Positions 7,232 to 19,100 of a DNA stretch of 47,087 nucleotides are shown here, piece after piece. The stretch comes from Nocardia nova (lineage in GTDB: Bacteria > Actinomycetota > Actinomycetes > Mycobacteriales > Mycobacteriaceae). The notes beneath the pieces are model-generated. The model searched no databases and was not told where the DNA came from. It saw only the letters and a list, made by a program, of their open reading frames with translations. Where the stretch lies: positions 1 through 47,087 of the forward strand of contig NZ_PSZE01000041.1 in NCBI RefSeq assembly GCF_002933465.1. Direction: 5' to 3'. A program made the position numbers and the translations under genes. Every line of letters starts with the position of its first letter. Position 1 is the stretch's first letter.

Positions 7232-7267
7232 GCGAGGGGCCCGGGACGATCGTCCCGGGCCCCTCGC
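7232..7267. terminator. Bidirectional hairpin terminator
   Basis: A 16-bp perfect stem (GCGAGGGGCCCGGGAC and its complement) with a GATC loop separates the convergent bcp gene and the membrane-protein gene. Confidence 0.85.
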
Positions 7268-7283
7268 GGGTGCTTCGCGGCGT

Positions 7284-8576
7284 TCAGTCACGCTGCGGCA
7301 TCATCGCGACCATCCAGCGCAGGGTCAGCCGCCAGTGGTTGTCCCACCACTCGTTGAATTCGGCGGTACCGAGCTGCGGCGGCGCCGACTCGCCCGGAAA
7401 CAGCAGCGAGCCGTTGGGCGCTCCGACCGGTTCGGTCGGAGCGGGAATCACCGACTTCGTCTGCGGTTGCGCCGAATCCGGCTGCGGATCCTCCTTGGCC
7501 AGGCGCTTCGGTTCACCCGCCGGACCCGAACCGCGCACGCCCAGCCAGGAGCCGTCCGGACTCCAGCCCGCCGCGGCCGGATCGGCGTCGGACGGATCCG
7601 GTGCGGCATGCCGCGGACCCGATGACGGCTGATCGGCGGGACCGTCGACCGGCAATTCCGGAATCGAATCCACCGCCGGCAGGCCGGGTTCCGGACGTGC
7701 GTGGCGCGGCCCCCGGCTCGGCTGCGCGTTGCGGGCGTCGGCGAGGCGGGTGGTGGCATCCGAGCGCGGATGGTCGGTGAGCTCGTGCACGCCGCCGATG
7801 GTCAGACCGCCGGCCAGCACGCTCGCCGCGGCGACGACCGCGACCGAATTGCGTGATACCCGTGCCCGTTCCCCCGTTTCCGCGACGAACGCCTCCGGCT
7901 GCACCACGAGTGCCGCACCGATCGCCGACCCGGCCTCCGCCACCGCGCACGGAATCACCGGCGCGTTGAAACCCGCCGACAACACCGCGGCGAGCGCCGG
8001 CTGCTCCGCGGACGAACCGATCGCGACGACGGCGCTGGGCCGCACACCAGCCGCATCCAGCTGATCCCAGGCGGCGGCGATGCCCATCCGCACCGAGCCC
8101 TCCGAGACGATACCGGCGGCGGTCGCCGTGGCCGCGACCACGCGGTCGCGATGCGGCGAAATCAGCGAAAAGCCTTGGTATCCCGGGGTCAGCTCGCAGA
8201 TCAGCAGATGGTCGAATTCGCTCGCCCAGGTCATCGCGCGGGCCAGCGCCAGATGCGCCGACTTGGCCGAGACCAGCGAGGCCTCGTACCACGGCCCGGA
8301 AGCCAAGCCGGTGACGACCGCCCGCCGGCCCGCGGCATCGCGATAGGTCACGGCCGCCCCGGCGATCTCGTACTCCGCGCCGATCCGCGCGGCGAGCCCG
8401 TCGAGCAGCGATTCGATCAATCCGGGCAATCCGGCCGGCGACGCGGCGCCCAGTTCGGCCGCATGGTGCGCGAGCACCCGGTCGGTCAGCTTCGCGCTTC
8501 CGTCGCGCAGAGCCACCGCGTCCACGCAGTCGCGAGCGATCGAAGCACCGAGAGTCACCACAGGTCGAACCACCAC
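7284..8576 (-). CDS. Hypothetical membrane protein, possible actin/Hsp70-like N-terminal fold
   Basis: A 430-residue protein. The first ~240 residues look like a divergent ASKHA-type fold: it begins with VVTLGASIARDCVDAVAL, has a later VVAIGSSAEQPALAAVL segment, and is rich in Ala/Gly/Val strands. One transmembrane helix follows (SVAVVAAASVLAGGLTIGGV), then a long Pro/Asp/Arg-rich extracellular stretch of low complexity and a short Trp-rich C-terminus (WWDNHWRLTLRWMVAM). Mycolate actinobacteria encode several proteins of this architecture without a known role. The start is the GTG at 8576; another GTG four codons downstream is possible. The family assignment is tentative, but the topology prediction is firmer. 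Confidence 0.6.
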   Translation of the reverse strand: MVVRPVVTLGASIARDCVDAVALRDGSAKLTDRVLAHHAAELGAASPAGLPGLIESLLDGLAARIGAEYEIAGAAVTYRDAAGRRAVVTGLASGPWYEASLVSAKSAHLALARAMTWASEFDHLLICELTPGYQGFSLISPHRDRVVAATATAAGIVSEGSVRMGIAAAWDQLDAAGVRPSAVVAIGSSAEQPALAAVLSAGFNAPVIPCAVAEAGSAIGAALVVQPEAFVAETGERARVSRNSVAVVAAASVLAGGLTIGGVHELTDHPRSDATTRLADARNAQPSRGPRHARPEPGLPAVDSIPELPVDGPADQPSSGPRHAAPDPSDADPAAAGWSPDGSWLGVRGSGPAGEPKRLAKEDPQPDSAQPQTKSVIPAPTEPVGAPNGSLLFPGESAPPQLGTAEFNEWWDNHWRLTLRWMVAMMPQRD

Positions 8577-8769
8577 AGATCAAGCCTTCCGTGTGCAGGA
8601 ACCGCGCCGGAGAAGCCGCGCCGAGCAGCGGTTCAACGCCGCAGCGAGAATGATCGAAAATCGACACACCCCCGCCGATGTAGATCTACTCGGTATGTGT
8701 TCGTCACCACATCCGGCTTGGATGGGTTATGAACCGGACCGAATCGCGGGTACGGAAGTCGGCACCGTG

Positions 8770-8798
8770 TGTCATCCGCGTGTCGCTACCGCTAGCCT
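8770..8798 (+). promoter_or_regulatory. Promoter for a leaderless tetR transcript
   Basis: TGTCAT (8770-8775) and TAGCCT (8793-8798) are spaced 17 bp apart and place the likely transcript start at about 8805-8806, exactly on the GTG proposed as start codon. Leaderless mRNAs are common in this group. Confidence 0.45.
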
Positions 8799-8805
8799 GG
8801 TGGAT

Positions 8806-9516
8806 GTGGTGGAAGCGCGCACGGCACCGAGGTCGAACCGGCGTCCTGATCCGGCGTTGGAGTTGCAGGACGACCCACAAGAGTTGATGCCGCGCCGGCG
8901 GCCCACCCAGGAACGTAGTAAGCGCAAATTCGATGCGCTACTGCAATCATCGCGCGAACTATTGGTCGAGGTCGGATTCGAATCGTTCACCTGCGAGGAG
9001 GTCGCCGCCCGCGCCGAGGTGCCGATCGGCACGCTGTATCAGTTTTTCGCCAACAAATACGTCATCGTCTGCGAATTGAATCGGCAAGATCTGGTGGCCG
9101 TTTCCCAGGAGCTGGCCGACTTCCACGGCGAAATTCCGTCGATGGACTGGCTGCGGCATATGAACAAACTCGTCGACCACCTCGCGGAACTGTGGATGAC
9201 CGATCCGTCGCGGCGCGAGGTGTGGCTGGCCATGCAGTCGACCCCGTCGACTCGCGCCACCGGCGCCATCCACGAGAAGGAATTCGCCGAGGCGGTGCAG
9301 CAGATGCTGCGGCCGCTGATGCCGCGCACCCCGCGCGGGCGCCGCTCGATGATGGCGCAGGTGCTGGTGCACGTGGTGTATTCGATGCTGAATTTCTCGG
9401 TACAGGACGGGCTCAGCCACGAGGCGGCCGTGGCCGAACTCAAACGGCTCATGGTCGCGTACCTGCTGATCGCGGAGAAGGAATCGCGCACCGGACAACG
9501 CGATACGACGTCCTGA
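8806..9516 (+). CDS. TetR-family transcriptional regulator
   Basis: A 236-residue regulator. The N-terminal DNA-binding domain is typical: RRPTQERSKRKFDALLQSSR, then a helix-turn-helix over FTCEEVAARAEVPIGTLYQF with F-x-N-K-Y at the end (about residues 60-85). The remainder is the all-helical ligand and dimer domain. The start at GTG 8806 is inferred from a promoter that would put the transcript start there; ATG 8887 (residue 28) is the alternative and gives the more compact form seen in many TetR proteins. It diverges from the membrane-protein gene. It is a candidate reader of the crotonase palindrome or of the fas promoter repeats, but nothing in the sequence links them directly. Confidence 0.85.
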   Translation: MVEARTAPRSNRRPDPALELQDDPQELMPRRRPTQERSKRKFDALLQSSRELLVEVGFESFTCEEVAARAEVPIGTLYQFFANKYVIVCELNRQDLVAVSQELADFHGEIPSMDWLRHMNKLVDHLAELWMTDPSRREVWLAMQSTPSTRATGAIHEKEFAEAVQQMLRPLMPRTPRGRRSMMAQVLVHVVYSMLNFSVQDGLSHEAAVAELKRLMVAYLLIAEKESRTGQRDTTS

Positions 9517-9549
9517 TCGCGCGACCCGCGCCGGTCGCAGACGGGGCTT

Positions 9550-9628
9550 CCCGTCGCTCCGACGAAGGGCGGAACCGGGGACGTGTGAGCGAGACGTCGC
9601 CGGTTCCGGCCTTCGCAGGAGCGACGGG
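9550..9628. repeat. Long imperfect inverted repeat
   Basis: The outer arms CCCGTCGCTCC (9550-9560) and GGAGCGACGGG (9618-9628) are perfectly complementary. Inner parts also pair imperfectly (GGAACCGG with CCGGTTCC), giving a tall stem-loop between convergent tetR and acpS. It could terminate both or be a dispersed palindromic repeat. Confidence 0.6.
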
Positions 9629-9658
9629 CCGACTCGGGCTACCGGAGCCCCTACTGCC

Positions 9659-10084
9659 TCAGGGGTTTTCGATCAGATCGGCCAGTTCGCCCGGATCCTC
9701 GAGGACGACCATCGCGGCGGCCGTATCTCCGTCGTGCGTGATCGACAGGTGCACCCGCACCCGCGGCAGGAATTCCGCTGCCAGGCCGTGCAATTTTATG
9801 CTGGGCCGGCCCCAGGCGTCGTTCACCACTTCGATGAGCGGATACGGATTGTCACCGATCTGCGGGCGACGAGCGAACCGGGAGGTGGCCCATGCTTTGA
9901 GCACGGCCTCCTTGGCCGCCCACCGCGCCGCGAAACTGCGGGCCGGATCGGTGCCCTTGCTCTGACAGTAACGCCGCTCACCCGCGGTGAAACTCTCCCG
10001 GAGCATGGTGGTTCCGGCCCGTTCGAGTTGTTCGGCGAAATCGGAGATGGTCACCAGATCCAGGCCGATACCGAGGATGGTCAT
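9659..10084 (-). CDS. acpS: Holo-[acyl-carrier-protein] synthase
   Basis: A 141-residue phosphopantetheinyl transferase. It has the two AcpS signatures: GIGLDLVTISDF with magnesium ligand D9, and FAARWAAKEAVLKAW with E59. The C-terminal strand VRVHLSITHDGDTAAAMVVL is also canonical. It transfers 4'-phosphopantetheine from CoA to the carrier-protein serine. The gene lies 86 bp downstream of fas on the same strand, the arrangement seen in mycolate actinobacteria, where AcpS activates the ACP domain of FAS-I. It is probably co-transcribed with fas. Confidence 0.95.
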   Translation of the reverse strand: MTILGIGLDLVTISDFAEQLERAGTTMLRESFTAGERRYCQSKGTDPARSFAARWAAKEAVLKAWATSRFARRPQIGDNPYPLIEVVNDAWGRPSIKLHGLAAEFLPRVRVHLSITHDGDTAAAMVVLEDPGELADLIENP

Positions 10085-10170
10085 GAATCCGCAGCATACG
10101 GATTCGGCGAGCCATCATCGATATCGGCGGATCGTTACCCGGGAGTTGTTACTTCCCGGGCCCGATCGTC

Positions 10171-13100
10171 CTACTTCTCGGCCTCCCGGTTACCGGCCAG
10201 TTCGCCTGTGCCGCAGGAGCCGTGGGCCAGATACAGCCCCTCGGCGCCCAGGCGGGCCTCCGCCGAGAGCAGCACGTCTGCCTCGAGCTGACGAATCTGC
10301 TTGGCCGGAGTGCCGTCGCGACCGAGTCGGCGGTCGGCGGGCCGCTCGTAGAGCGGTTCACCACCGCACATCGCCTCGACCAGCCGCTGCCGACCGGCGA
10401 GCCGGCGTTCCTCGGCGCGGCGCAGGTAGTCGTCGCGACGCTGCGGATCGAGCGCCTCGACGAAGGCCTGCGGATGCACGACCGCCAGCAGGCCGGAGAC
10501 GTGCCCGAACCCGAGCGAGGTCACCAGACCGGCCTTGAGCGCGAACCGATCCCCGAACCGCAGCGGCTGCCGCGGCCACACCAGGTGCGGGTACTCGGCC
10601 ATCTTCTCGTCGACACAGTCGAGGCTGCGGTTCGGCGGAATCACGCCCTGCTCCAGCACCTGGCACAGCCCGATCAGCTGGAAGGCGGCCGCACCGCCCT
10701 TGGCGTGACCGGTCAGCGACTTCTGCGAAATCACGAACATCGGTGCGCCTTCGGACCGCCCCAGCGCGCCGGCCAGCCGCTCGTGCAGCTCCGATTCGTT
10801 GGGATCGTTGGCGGCGGTGGAGGTGTCGTGCTTGGAGATCACCGCGATTTCGTCCGGAGTCACGCCCAGCTTGCGCAGTTCGGCGGCCAGCCGCGATTCC
10901 GCACCGCCACGACCCGCGCCGAGCGCGCCCAGTCCGGGAGCCGGGATCGAGGTGTGCACGCCGTCGGCGAAGGACTGCGCGAACGCGACCACACCGAGAA
11001 CCGGCAGCCCGAACTCCGCGGCGATGTCACCGCGGGCCAGCAGAACCGTTCCGCCACCCTGGGATTCGACGAATCCGCCGCGGCGGCGGTCGTTGGCCCG
11101 GGAGAAGTAGCGGTCGCTGATGCCCTTGGCGCTCATGGCCGCCGAATCCGCGGTCGCCGACATGTCACCGAAGCCCACGATGCCCTCGATACCGAGATCG
11201 TCGTAACCACCGGCAACCACGACCTCGGCCTTGCCGAGCCGGATCTTGTCGACGCCCTCTTCGACCGACACCGCCGCGGTCGCACACGCCGCTACCGGGT
11301 GGATCATGCCGCCGTAGCTGCCGACGTAGGACTGAACCACATGCGCCAGTGCGACGTTCGGCAACGCCTCCTGCAGGATGTCGTTGGCCCGCGGCTCACC
11401 GAGCAGGTTGTCGATGTAGAGCGAGCGCATCGACGACATACCGCCCATACCGGTGCCCTGGGTGTTGGTCACCATCGCCGGGTGCACCCAGCTCATCAGC
11501 TCGGCGGGGCTGAAGCCGCTGGACAGGAACGCGTCGACGGTGCAGACGATGTTCCACAGCGCCACCCGGTCGACCGAACTCGCCATATCCGGCGAGATGC
11601 CCCAGCGGGTCGGATCCCAGCCCTCGGGGATCTGGCCGCCGACGGTGCGCGACAGCTTGGCCTTGCGCGGCACCCGAATCTCGGTGCCCGCCTGGCGAAT
11701 CACCTGCCAGTCGCTCGAATCGGCGACCGGGCTGATCACGGTGTGCTCCGGATCGGCGGCGTAGAACGCGCGCGCCTCGGCCTCGCTGTTGACCACGAAG
11801 CTCAGATCCCGGTCGAGGAAGACCGAGGTGAGCAGCGGCGCCGCGTTGTCGATCATGGAACCGTCGTCGCCGTAGCGGCGGATGCCACAGCGCTGCACCA
11901 CCGCGTCGTGGTAGCGCTCGGCCAGCTCCGATTCCTCGACGTACTCGCCGCTTTCGACGTCGTACCAGCCCGGCTTCGGGTCGTTCTCCCAGGTGACCAG
12001 ACCGGTGGTCCACGCCAGTTCCAGGACGCCGGCCGCGGACAGCTCGTCGGCGACCTCCATCTCGAAGCGCGTGCGCGCGGAACCGTAGGGCCCGAGCTCG
12101 CCGGCGCCGACGATCACGACCATATCGGCGAGATCGGCGGTGACAGCGCCCCATTCGGGAGTCGGCAGCGCCGAGGTGAGCGTGGGCGGCACCGGCAGCG
12201 CAGGGACTGTCGCCCGCTCGTCGGCGACGGCCTCCGGCTCGCGCTCGACATCCTCGGCCAGTGCGGACAGATCCAGCTTCGCCCCGGCCAGTCCGCCGGT
12301 GAGGTCGATCTGCTGCGGTCCGGTGGCGGTGACCGCGCGGGCCCGCGAGGTGCACCACTTGAGCAGCTCGTCGGCCATCTCCTGGGTCGACCAGGTGTGC
12401 ACACCAGCCTTCTCGACGGCCGCGACCAGCGGATCGTTATGCCCCATCAGGCCGGTGCCGCGCACCCAGCCGATCATCGCGTGCACCATGGTGACGCGCT
12501 GCGCCCACGACTTCTCCACCCGCCACTTGGCGATCACCGCATCCAGCGCGGCCTTCGACTCGCCGTAGGCGCCGTCGCCGCCGAACATGCCGCGGTTCGG
12601 CGAACCCGGAAGCACCACATGCAGTTTCGCGTCCACGTCGTGGTCGGCGCCGAGGGCGGACAGACCGCCGATCAGGCGTTCCACCGACCACAGCAGGACC
12701 CGCATCTCCATTTCGGCGCGCGCGCCGGCATCGGCCAGATCGCCGGCCACCCGCGGGGCGGCGAACGGCAGCAGCAACGTCGGGGTCATCGCGGGCTTCA
12801 CGAGAACCTTCGCGCCACCGGCGTTGTCGGTCTGCTCGTTGCCGACCCAGTCGATCAGCGCGTCGATATCGGAGTAGGAGGCCATATTCGCCGGCACCAC
12901 CCACAGCGCGGCTCCCGCGCGAGCGTGCTCGCGGTAAAGCTGCTTGTAGAAGGCAAGGCGGTCGTCGTCGAGCTTGGACGTGGTGAGGATGACGGTCGCG
13001 CCCCCGGCGAGCAGCCGGCCTGCGATCGAGGCCGCGATGGACCCCTTGCTCGCGCCCGTGATCACCGCGGTGTCGGCGGACCAGACACCCTCGTCGGTGC

Positions 13101-16100
13101 TCACGGCCGCCTCGGCGATCCGTTCATAGGTATGTGCCAGCACCGAACGTGCTTCGCCCATAGCAAGTTTGCGCCACCACTGCGCCTGCGCGGCAACGGC
13201 CTTACCGGCTCCGGTGAAACTGTCGACCGTGTCCTCGCCCGAGCCGCCCAGCCACAGAGTGGCCAGATCCTCTCGGGCGGTGGCCCAGCGGTCGTCGATC
13301 AGCACGGCCTTGCGGGCGTCGAAGGCCGGAGCCACCAAACGCGGCCAGTCCGAACCCAATTCCGCCGAGACCAGGTCCACCAGCGATTCGTCGCTCGCCT
13401 CCGGCGCCGACACCTGGTCGGTGAGACCCAGCTGCTCGAGCACCACCCGGGCGGCGGTCGCCAGCACACCGTCGCGACCGGTGATCTGCTCGGTGAATTC
13501 ACCGAGGGCGGCCGCGTCGACCGTGGCGCCACCGCCACCACCGGCGGCCGGCAGCGCGACGCTGATTCCGCGGCGCGCGGCCACGGCCTGCACGGCGGCG
13601 TCGATCGCGGCATCCACCGCGGCGCCGTCGCTCAACGCGCCGGAGACCAGGCCACCGAGATCCCCGCCGCGCACGCTGGCGCCCTCGCGAGTGCCCAGCG
13701 ACACCTCGGCGGTGACGTGGTGGGCCCAGCCGTCGCCGAGCTGCCACACTTTCGTCACTCGATCGGTGATCGCCGCCGGGCGCTTACCCGAGGGACCGAA
13801 CACCTTGCGCAGGTGGTCGCCGATGGCGTCGGACAGCACCGAGCCGAACGGCTTGTAGGTGCGGGCCAGGCGGTCGACGGTGGCCGACAGCGCGCCCATA
13901 TCGGCATCCGCGGCGCCGTCGATCGCACCCAGCGACAGCTCGGAGCCGAGGTCGACCAGCAGCTGATTGCGCCGCGAGGAGACACCGTCGCACAGCGCCT
14001 CGATGGTGTCCACGGGACCGATCTGGTCCAGCCGCAGTTTGGTCCACAGCGCGATCAGCACGCGGGTGGCGTCGGCGGCCGTGAAGGTGATGTCGTCGGG
14101 GCGGGGACCACCGGAGGCGGCGACCGGAGCCGGTGCCGGGGCGGCCGCGGCGGCCGTCTCGGCCGGAACCGCCGCGGCCACAGTCTCTTCCGGCTCGTCG
14201 ATGGGCGCCGGATCGGTATCGGTGGAGTACACCACGCCGGCCTCGCGCTCGATGTTGAGCACCTCGACCTTGGTGGCGGAGTACTGCGGCAACTTCAGGG
14301 TGTTGCTCGCCAGGTTCGCCACGGTCGGCGTCGCCGCCAGGCCGATCTCGACGAACCGTTCCACGCCGAGGCCACCGCGTCCGGTGTCGCTGAACAGCAG
14401 ATCCTGAGTCTCAATCCAGCGCACCGGGCTGGCGAACTGCCAGGCCAGCAGCTCGATCAGCACCACCCGGCACAGTTCTTGCGGACGCGAGGCCCACGAC
14501 TCGAAGTCGTCGAGCACCGCGCGCAGCGGCTCCGACGGCACGTAGTCGGCGATCTCGGCGATGAAGTCACGCTCCAACGAGAACGGCCGCGGCACCAGGT
14601 TCGGAATGTAGCGCCCGGCAAGGATTTCCGGATGCAGGTTCTCCGGCAGTAGCTCCTCGAGCCTGTTCCGGAACTCGGGCACGCCCTTGCGCAGCACCGT
14701 CGAGTGGAACGGCACGTCGATTCCGGGCACCAGCACGAAGGCGCGCTTACCGCCGAATTCCGCACGGCGACGCTCGATCTCGGCTTCCAGCTCCTCGAGC
14801 CCGGCGACCGTACCGGCGATCGCGTACTGCGAACCGCGCAGGTTCAGGTTCACCACCTCGAGGAACTCCCCGACGCGCTCGCCGACACCGGCGACGAAGT
14901 CGATCACCTCGGCGTCGGGCAACCCGATCTGCGACGGGCGAATGGCGGCCATCCGATAGTCGCTGCGGCCCTGCGTATCCCGGGGCACCAGCTCGTGCAT
15001 GGCCGATCCACGCTGGAACACGACCTCCAGGACGGCCTCCAACGGCAGGACGCCCGCGACCGCAGCCAGCGCGTTGTACTCACCGACCGAATGGCCGGCC
15101 AGCATCGCGCCCTCGACGAAGGCGCCCGCCTCGCGCAGTTCGGCGACCTGGGCGACGCCCAGGGTGGCCATCGCGACCTGAGTGAACTGGGTCAGATGCA
15201 GAACACCCTGCGGGTGCCGGTATTCCACGCCCCGCGCCTTGAGGTAGGTCGGGTTGTCACGCACCACGGCGAGGATCGAGAAGCCCAGAGCTTCCCGGGT
15301 GTGCTTGTCGGCGCGATCCCACACCTGCTTGGCCGCCTTCGACCGCGACCGGGCGTCCAGGCCCATCCCCTTGGTCTGGATGCCCTGACCGGGGAAGGCG
15401 TAGACGGTCTTGGGGGCCGCGAGCCGGGCGGTCGCGGTCATCACCAGATCACCGCCGGTCCGGCAGGACACCTCGACGATCTCGCAGCCGCGGTCGACGG
15501 CGATCCGCTCGACGCGCACATCGATCTGCGCGCCCGGCCGGACCATACCGAGGAATCGGGTGGTCCAGGCGGTGACAGTGCGTGCGGGCAGCGGAGATTC
15601 GGGATCCACGGCCGACACCGCGTGCTGGGCCGCGGCCGACAGCCACATGCCGTGCACGATGGGGCTGCCCAGGCCCGCGAGTTTGGCGGCGGCATTGCTG
15701 GTGTGGATCGGGTTGTGGTCGCCGGAGACCTCGGCGAAGGCGGCCATAGCCCGCGGCGCGGTGAGCGTGACGTCGCGACGACGACGGCGCGGGGTTTCGG
15801 TGGCCTCTTCGGACACGGTCCCGGCCGCGCGCGGCGGATCGGTGAGCTCGTTGCTGCCGTTGCGGCCGCGAATCGCGAAGCGTTCCACCAGCGTTGCGAC
15901 GGTCGGCGTCTCCAGACCGTGATCGCGCATGACGCCGACGGTGACCCGCACCTCGACGACGCGCCCCAGATCGGTGTCGGTCACCGACGCGGATTCCGCG
16001 CGAACGCTGAGCACCGCCGGATCACCGGGCAGCTCACGCACCAGGTCGACCTGGTGGTCCAGGTGCACCAGATCCAGCATGCCCTCGATAACACTGCTGA

Positions 16101-19100
16101 CGCTTCCGTTCTCGCCCTCGGCACGGCTCGCGCCCAGCACGGCGAACACGGCCGGCCAGCAGGCGCCGACCAGCACGTCGGGAACCCGGCGGCCGATGGT
16201 GCTGAGGCCCTCCGGCAGACCCGAGCCGGTCACACCGGCGTGGTCGGCGACCATATCGGGCGTCCAGGCCAGATTCACATGCGCGACATGAATACCGTTG
16301 GCGGACTTGACCTCCGGCAGCGCCTGCCCGGCGGCCACGGCCAGCAGGGCCGACATCGCGGTCTCGGCATCGGCTTCGGTCACCACCGGCGCGCCACCGT
16401 TGTAGACCGAAGCGGGAACCGTGATCCGGATCCGAACCTCGTTCGCCGGCGAGAGCGGGACTGTCAGTTCCACGTAGGCGTTGTCGGCGTCCGGGCCGGT
16501 CGCGGGAACCAGGGTGGCGCCGGTCGGCCGGTGTACCGCGCCCTGGGGGTCGACGGTCCACTCGTGCAGATCGCCGAGCCGGTGCACCGGGTTGGCAGTG
16601 GTACGCCCGGCCCACTGCACGTCCGGTGCGGCCAGCACGATGTCGATGGCACCGGAACCGATGTCGGCCCGGCGGCGGCCGTCGACGGCGGCGGGGGTGA
16701 CGCCGCCGCGGATCAGCGTGTAGGCGGTGTCCTGTTCGAAGCGGTCGAGCAGTTCACCGACCGGCTCGTCGACGCGGGTGATGCCGGCGACCGAGACGGT
16801 GCCGGGGATCACGCACACCTGGTCCGCGGTGTAGCGCGGGTCGTGGGCCTGCCACAGCGAGTCCGAGCGCCACCAGCGGCGCACGTCGGCGTCGACGACC
16901 GGCACGAAGTTGACCGGCTTGCCAGGGGTCTTGCACAGCGAGACGAAGAACGGCACATCGGCGGGGTGCAGGACGGTCTCGGCGGCGGCCGGGTAGTGCT
17001 CCTTCAGCGTGCAGATCACATGCACCGGCCGTTCGAAGACGCTGTCGTCGTCGAACAGGGTCGGGATGCGACCGCGGTCGGCGGGGTTGAGGCGGCCCTC
17101 GGCGCGACGCACCATCTCGGCGAACCGATCTCGCCAGGTGATATCTGCCCAGACCGAGCGGGTGGCGTCGGCGATGGCGTCGCCGAGGTCGGTGCCGCAG
17201 TCGAAGCCGTCGCGACCGGCGCGCTGGTGTTCCGGCAGCAGCGCGGCGAGCTCGACGTAGCGCTCCAGCCAGCGCAGGTAGGTCATACCGGCGACATCAC
17301 CGAAGTACGGCTTCGCGGTGCGGTCGAGCGCCTCGATGATCTCGTCGCGGCGCGCGGCCACGGCCTCGGCGTCGCCGGCGACCTCGTCGAGCAGACGCCC
17401 GGTCCGCGAGGCGGAGTTATCGATCTCGTGGATGTCGGCGCCCAATTGGCTACGGCCGGAAGCCATTCCGCCGGTAGCGGTCCCGGCGGCGACCCAGTCG
17501 GGGGTTCCGGGGGTGTCGACCAGCAGCTGCTTGACCTCGGGCGCGGTGGTGGCCTCCAGGGTGGCCATGGCCGCGGTGCCGACCAGCACGCCGTCCAGCG
17601 GCATTGTCGGATAGCCGTGGGAAACCGACCATTCGCCGGTCAGGTATTCGGTGGCCCGCTCCGGCGTGCCGATGCCGCCGCCGACGCAGACCACGACATT
17701 CGCGCGGCTGCGCAGTTCGGCGTAGGTCTCGAGCAGCAGGTCGTCGAGGTCCTCCCAGGAGTGGTGGCCACCCGCGCGACCACCCTCGATGTGCATGATC
17801 ACCGGGTAGTCCGGCACCTCGTCGGCGATGCGCAATACCGCGCGGATCTGCGCGACGGTACCGGGCTTGAACGCGACGTGGGTGATACCGGCCTCGGTCA
17901 GCTCGGCGATCAGCGCCACGGCCTCGTCGAGTTCGGGGATGCCCGCGGTCACGACCACGCCGTCGAACGGGGCGCCGGCCGTGCGGGAGCGCTGCACCAG
18001 CCGCTTGCCGCCCAGCTGCAACTTCCACAGGTAGGGGTCGAGGAACAGCGAGTTGAACTGCACGGCCCGGCCGGGCTGCAGCAGGGTCTTCAGCTCGGCG
18101 ACGCGATCGGCGAAGATCTGCTCGGTCACCTGGCCGCCACCGGCCAGCTCCGCCCAGTGACCCGCATTCGCCGCGGCGGCAACGATTTTCGCGTCGACGG
18201 TGGTCGGGGTCATACCGGCCAGCAGAATCGGCGACCGGCCGGTCAGGCGGGTGAAGGCGGTTTCGACCACGATACGGCCGTTGGGGAGACGAATCGGCTT
18301 GGGCGCGAACGTGTCCCAGGACGGGGCGACCTGCGGGGCCGCACCCGGGGTGAAGAGGCTGCGCTGACCGGGCCGGGTCGCGGCCGCGACGATGCCCACG
18401 CCGGTGCCCTTGAGCGACCCCTGGGTCAGGCGGCTCAGCAGATCACCCGGGCCGATATCCAGAATCCATTGCGCGCCATCGGAAACGGTGTCGTCGACCA
18501 TCTGCACCCAGTCCACCGGGTCGACCAGAATGCTGCGGGCCAGCTGCGCGGCGAGTTCGGTGTCGATCTCACACTGCGCGGCCCAGGCCGACACCAGCTC
18601 GACGGTTTCGGCCAGCGCGGGGTGGTGGAAAGCAACCTCGACCTGGACATCCTCGAAGACCGGGGCGAACACCGAGCCGCCGCGCTTCTTGGCATCGCGA
18701 TCGCGGCTCTGCTCGGCGTGGATCTCGGCGCAGCGCTGCCGCACCCGCTCCAACTGGGCCACGGTGCCCGACAGCACCGCACGCCGGCGGCCGTTACGAA
18801 TCGACACCACCGCGGCGACGTTCGGGTCCACACCTTCCGACATCTCGGCGACGACCGCGCGCAGCTCGTCGGGGTCGACATTGGACACCGCGACCATCGG
18901 CGATTTGTCGCCGACCGGAACGAGACCGCGCCGGCGCGCGATCAGTGTGGCTGCCGCGCCGATCAATTGGGCCAGCGCGAGCAATTCCGCGTCGCGAGCA
19001 CCCTGCGCGGTCGCGGCCTCGGCGGCGAGCAGGCCCTGGGAGTGACCGATGATGCCGGTCGGCGCCTGCTCGGCCGGATCCAGCCCCTGCATCCGCAGCG

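Noticed and set aside
7448..7759. CRISPR or tandem repeat in the Pro-rich part of the membrane protein
   Set aside because: The recurring codons encode low-complexity protein (Pro, Asp, Arg, His) and have no constant repeat and spacer lengths.
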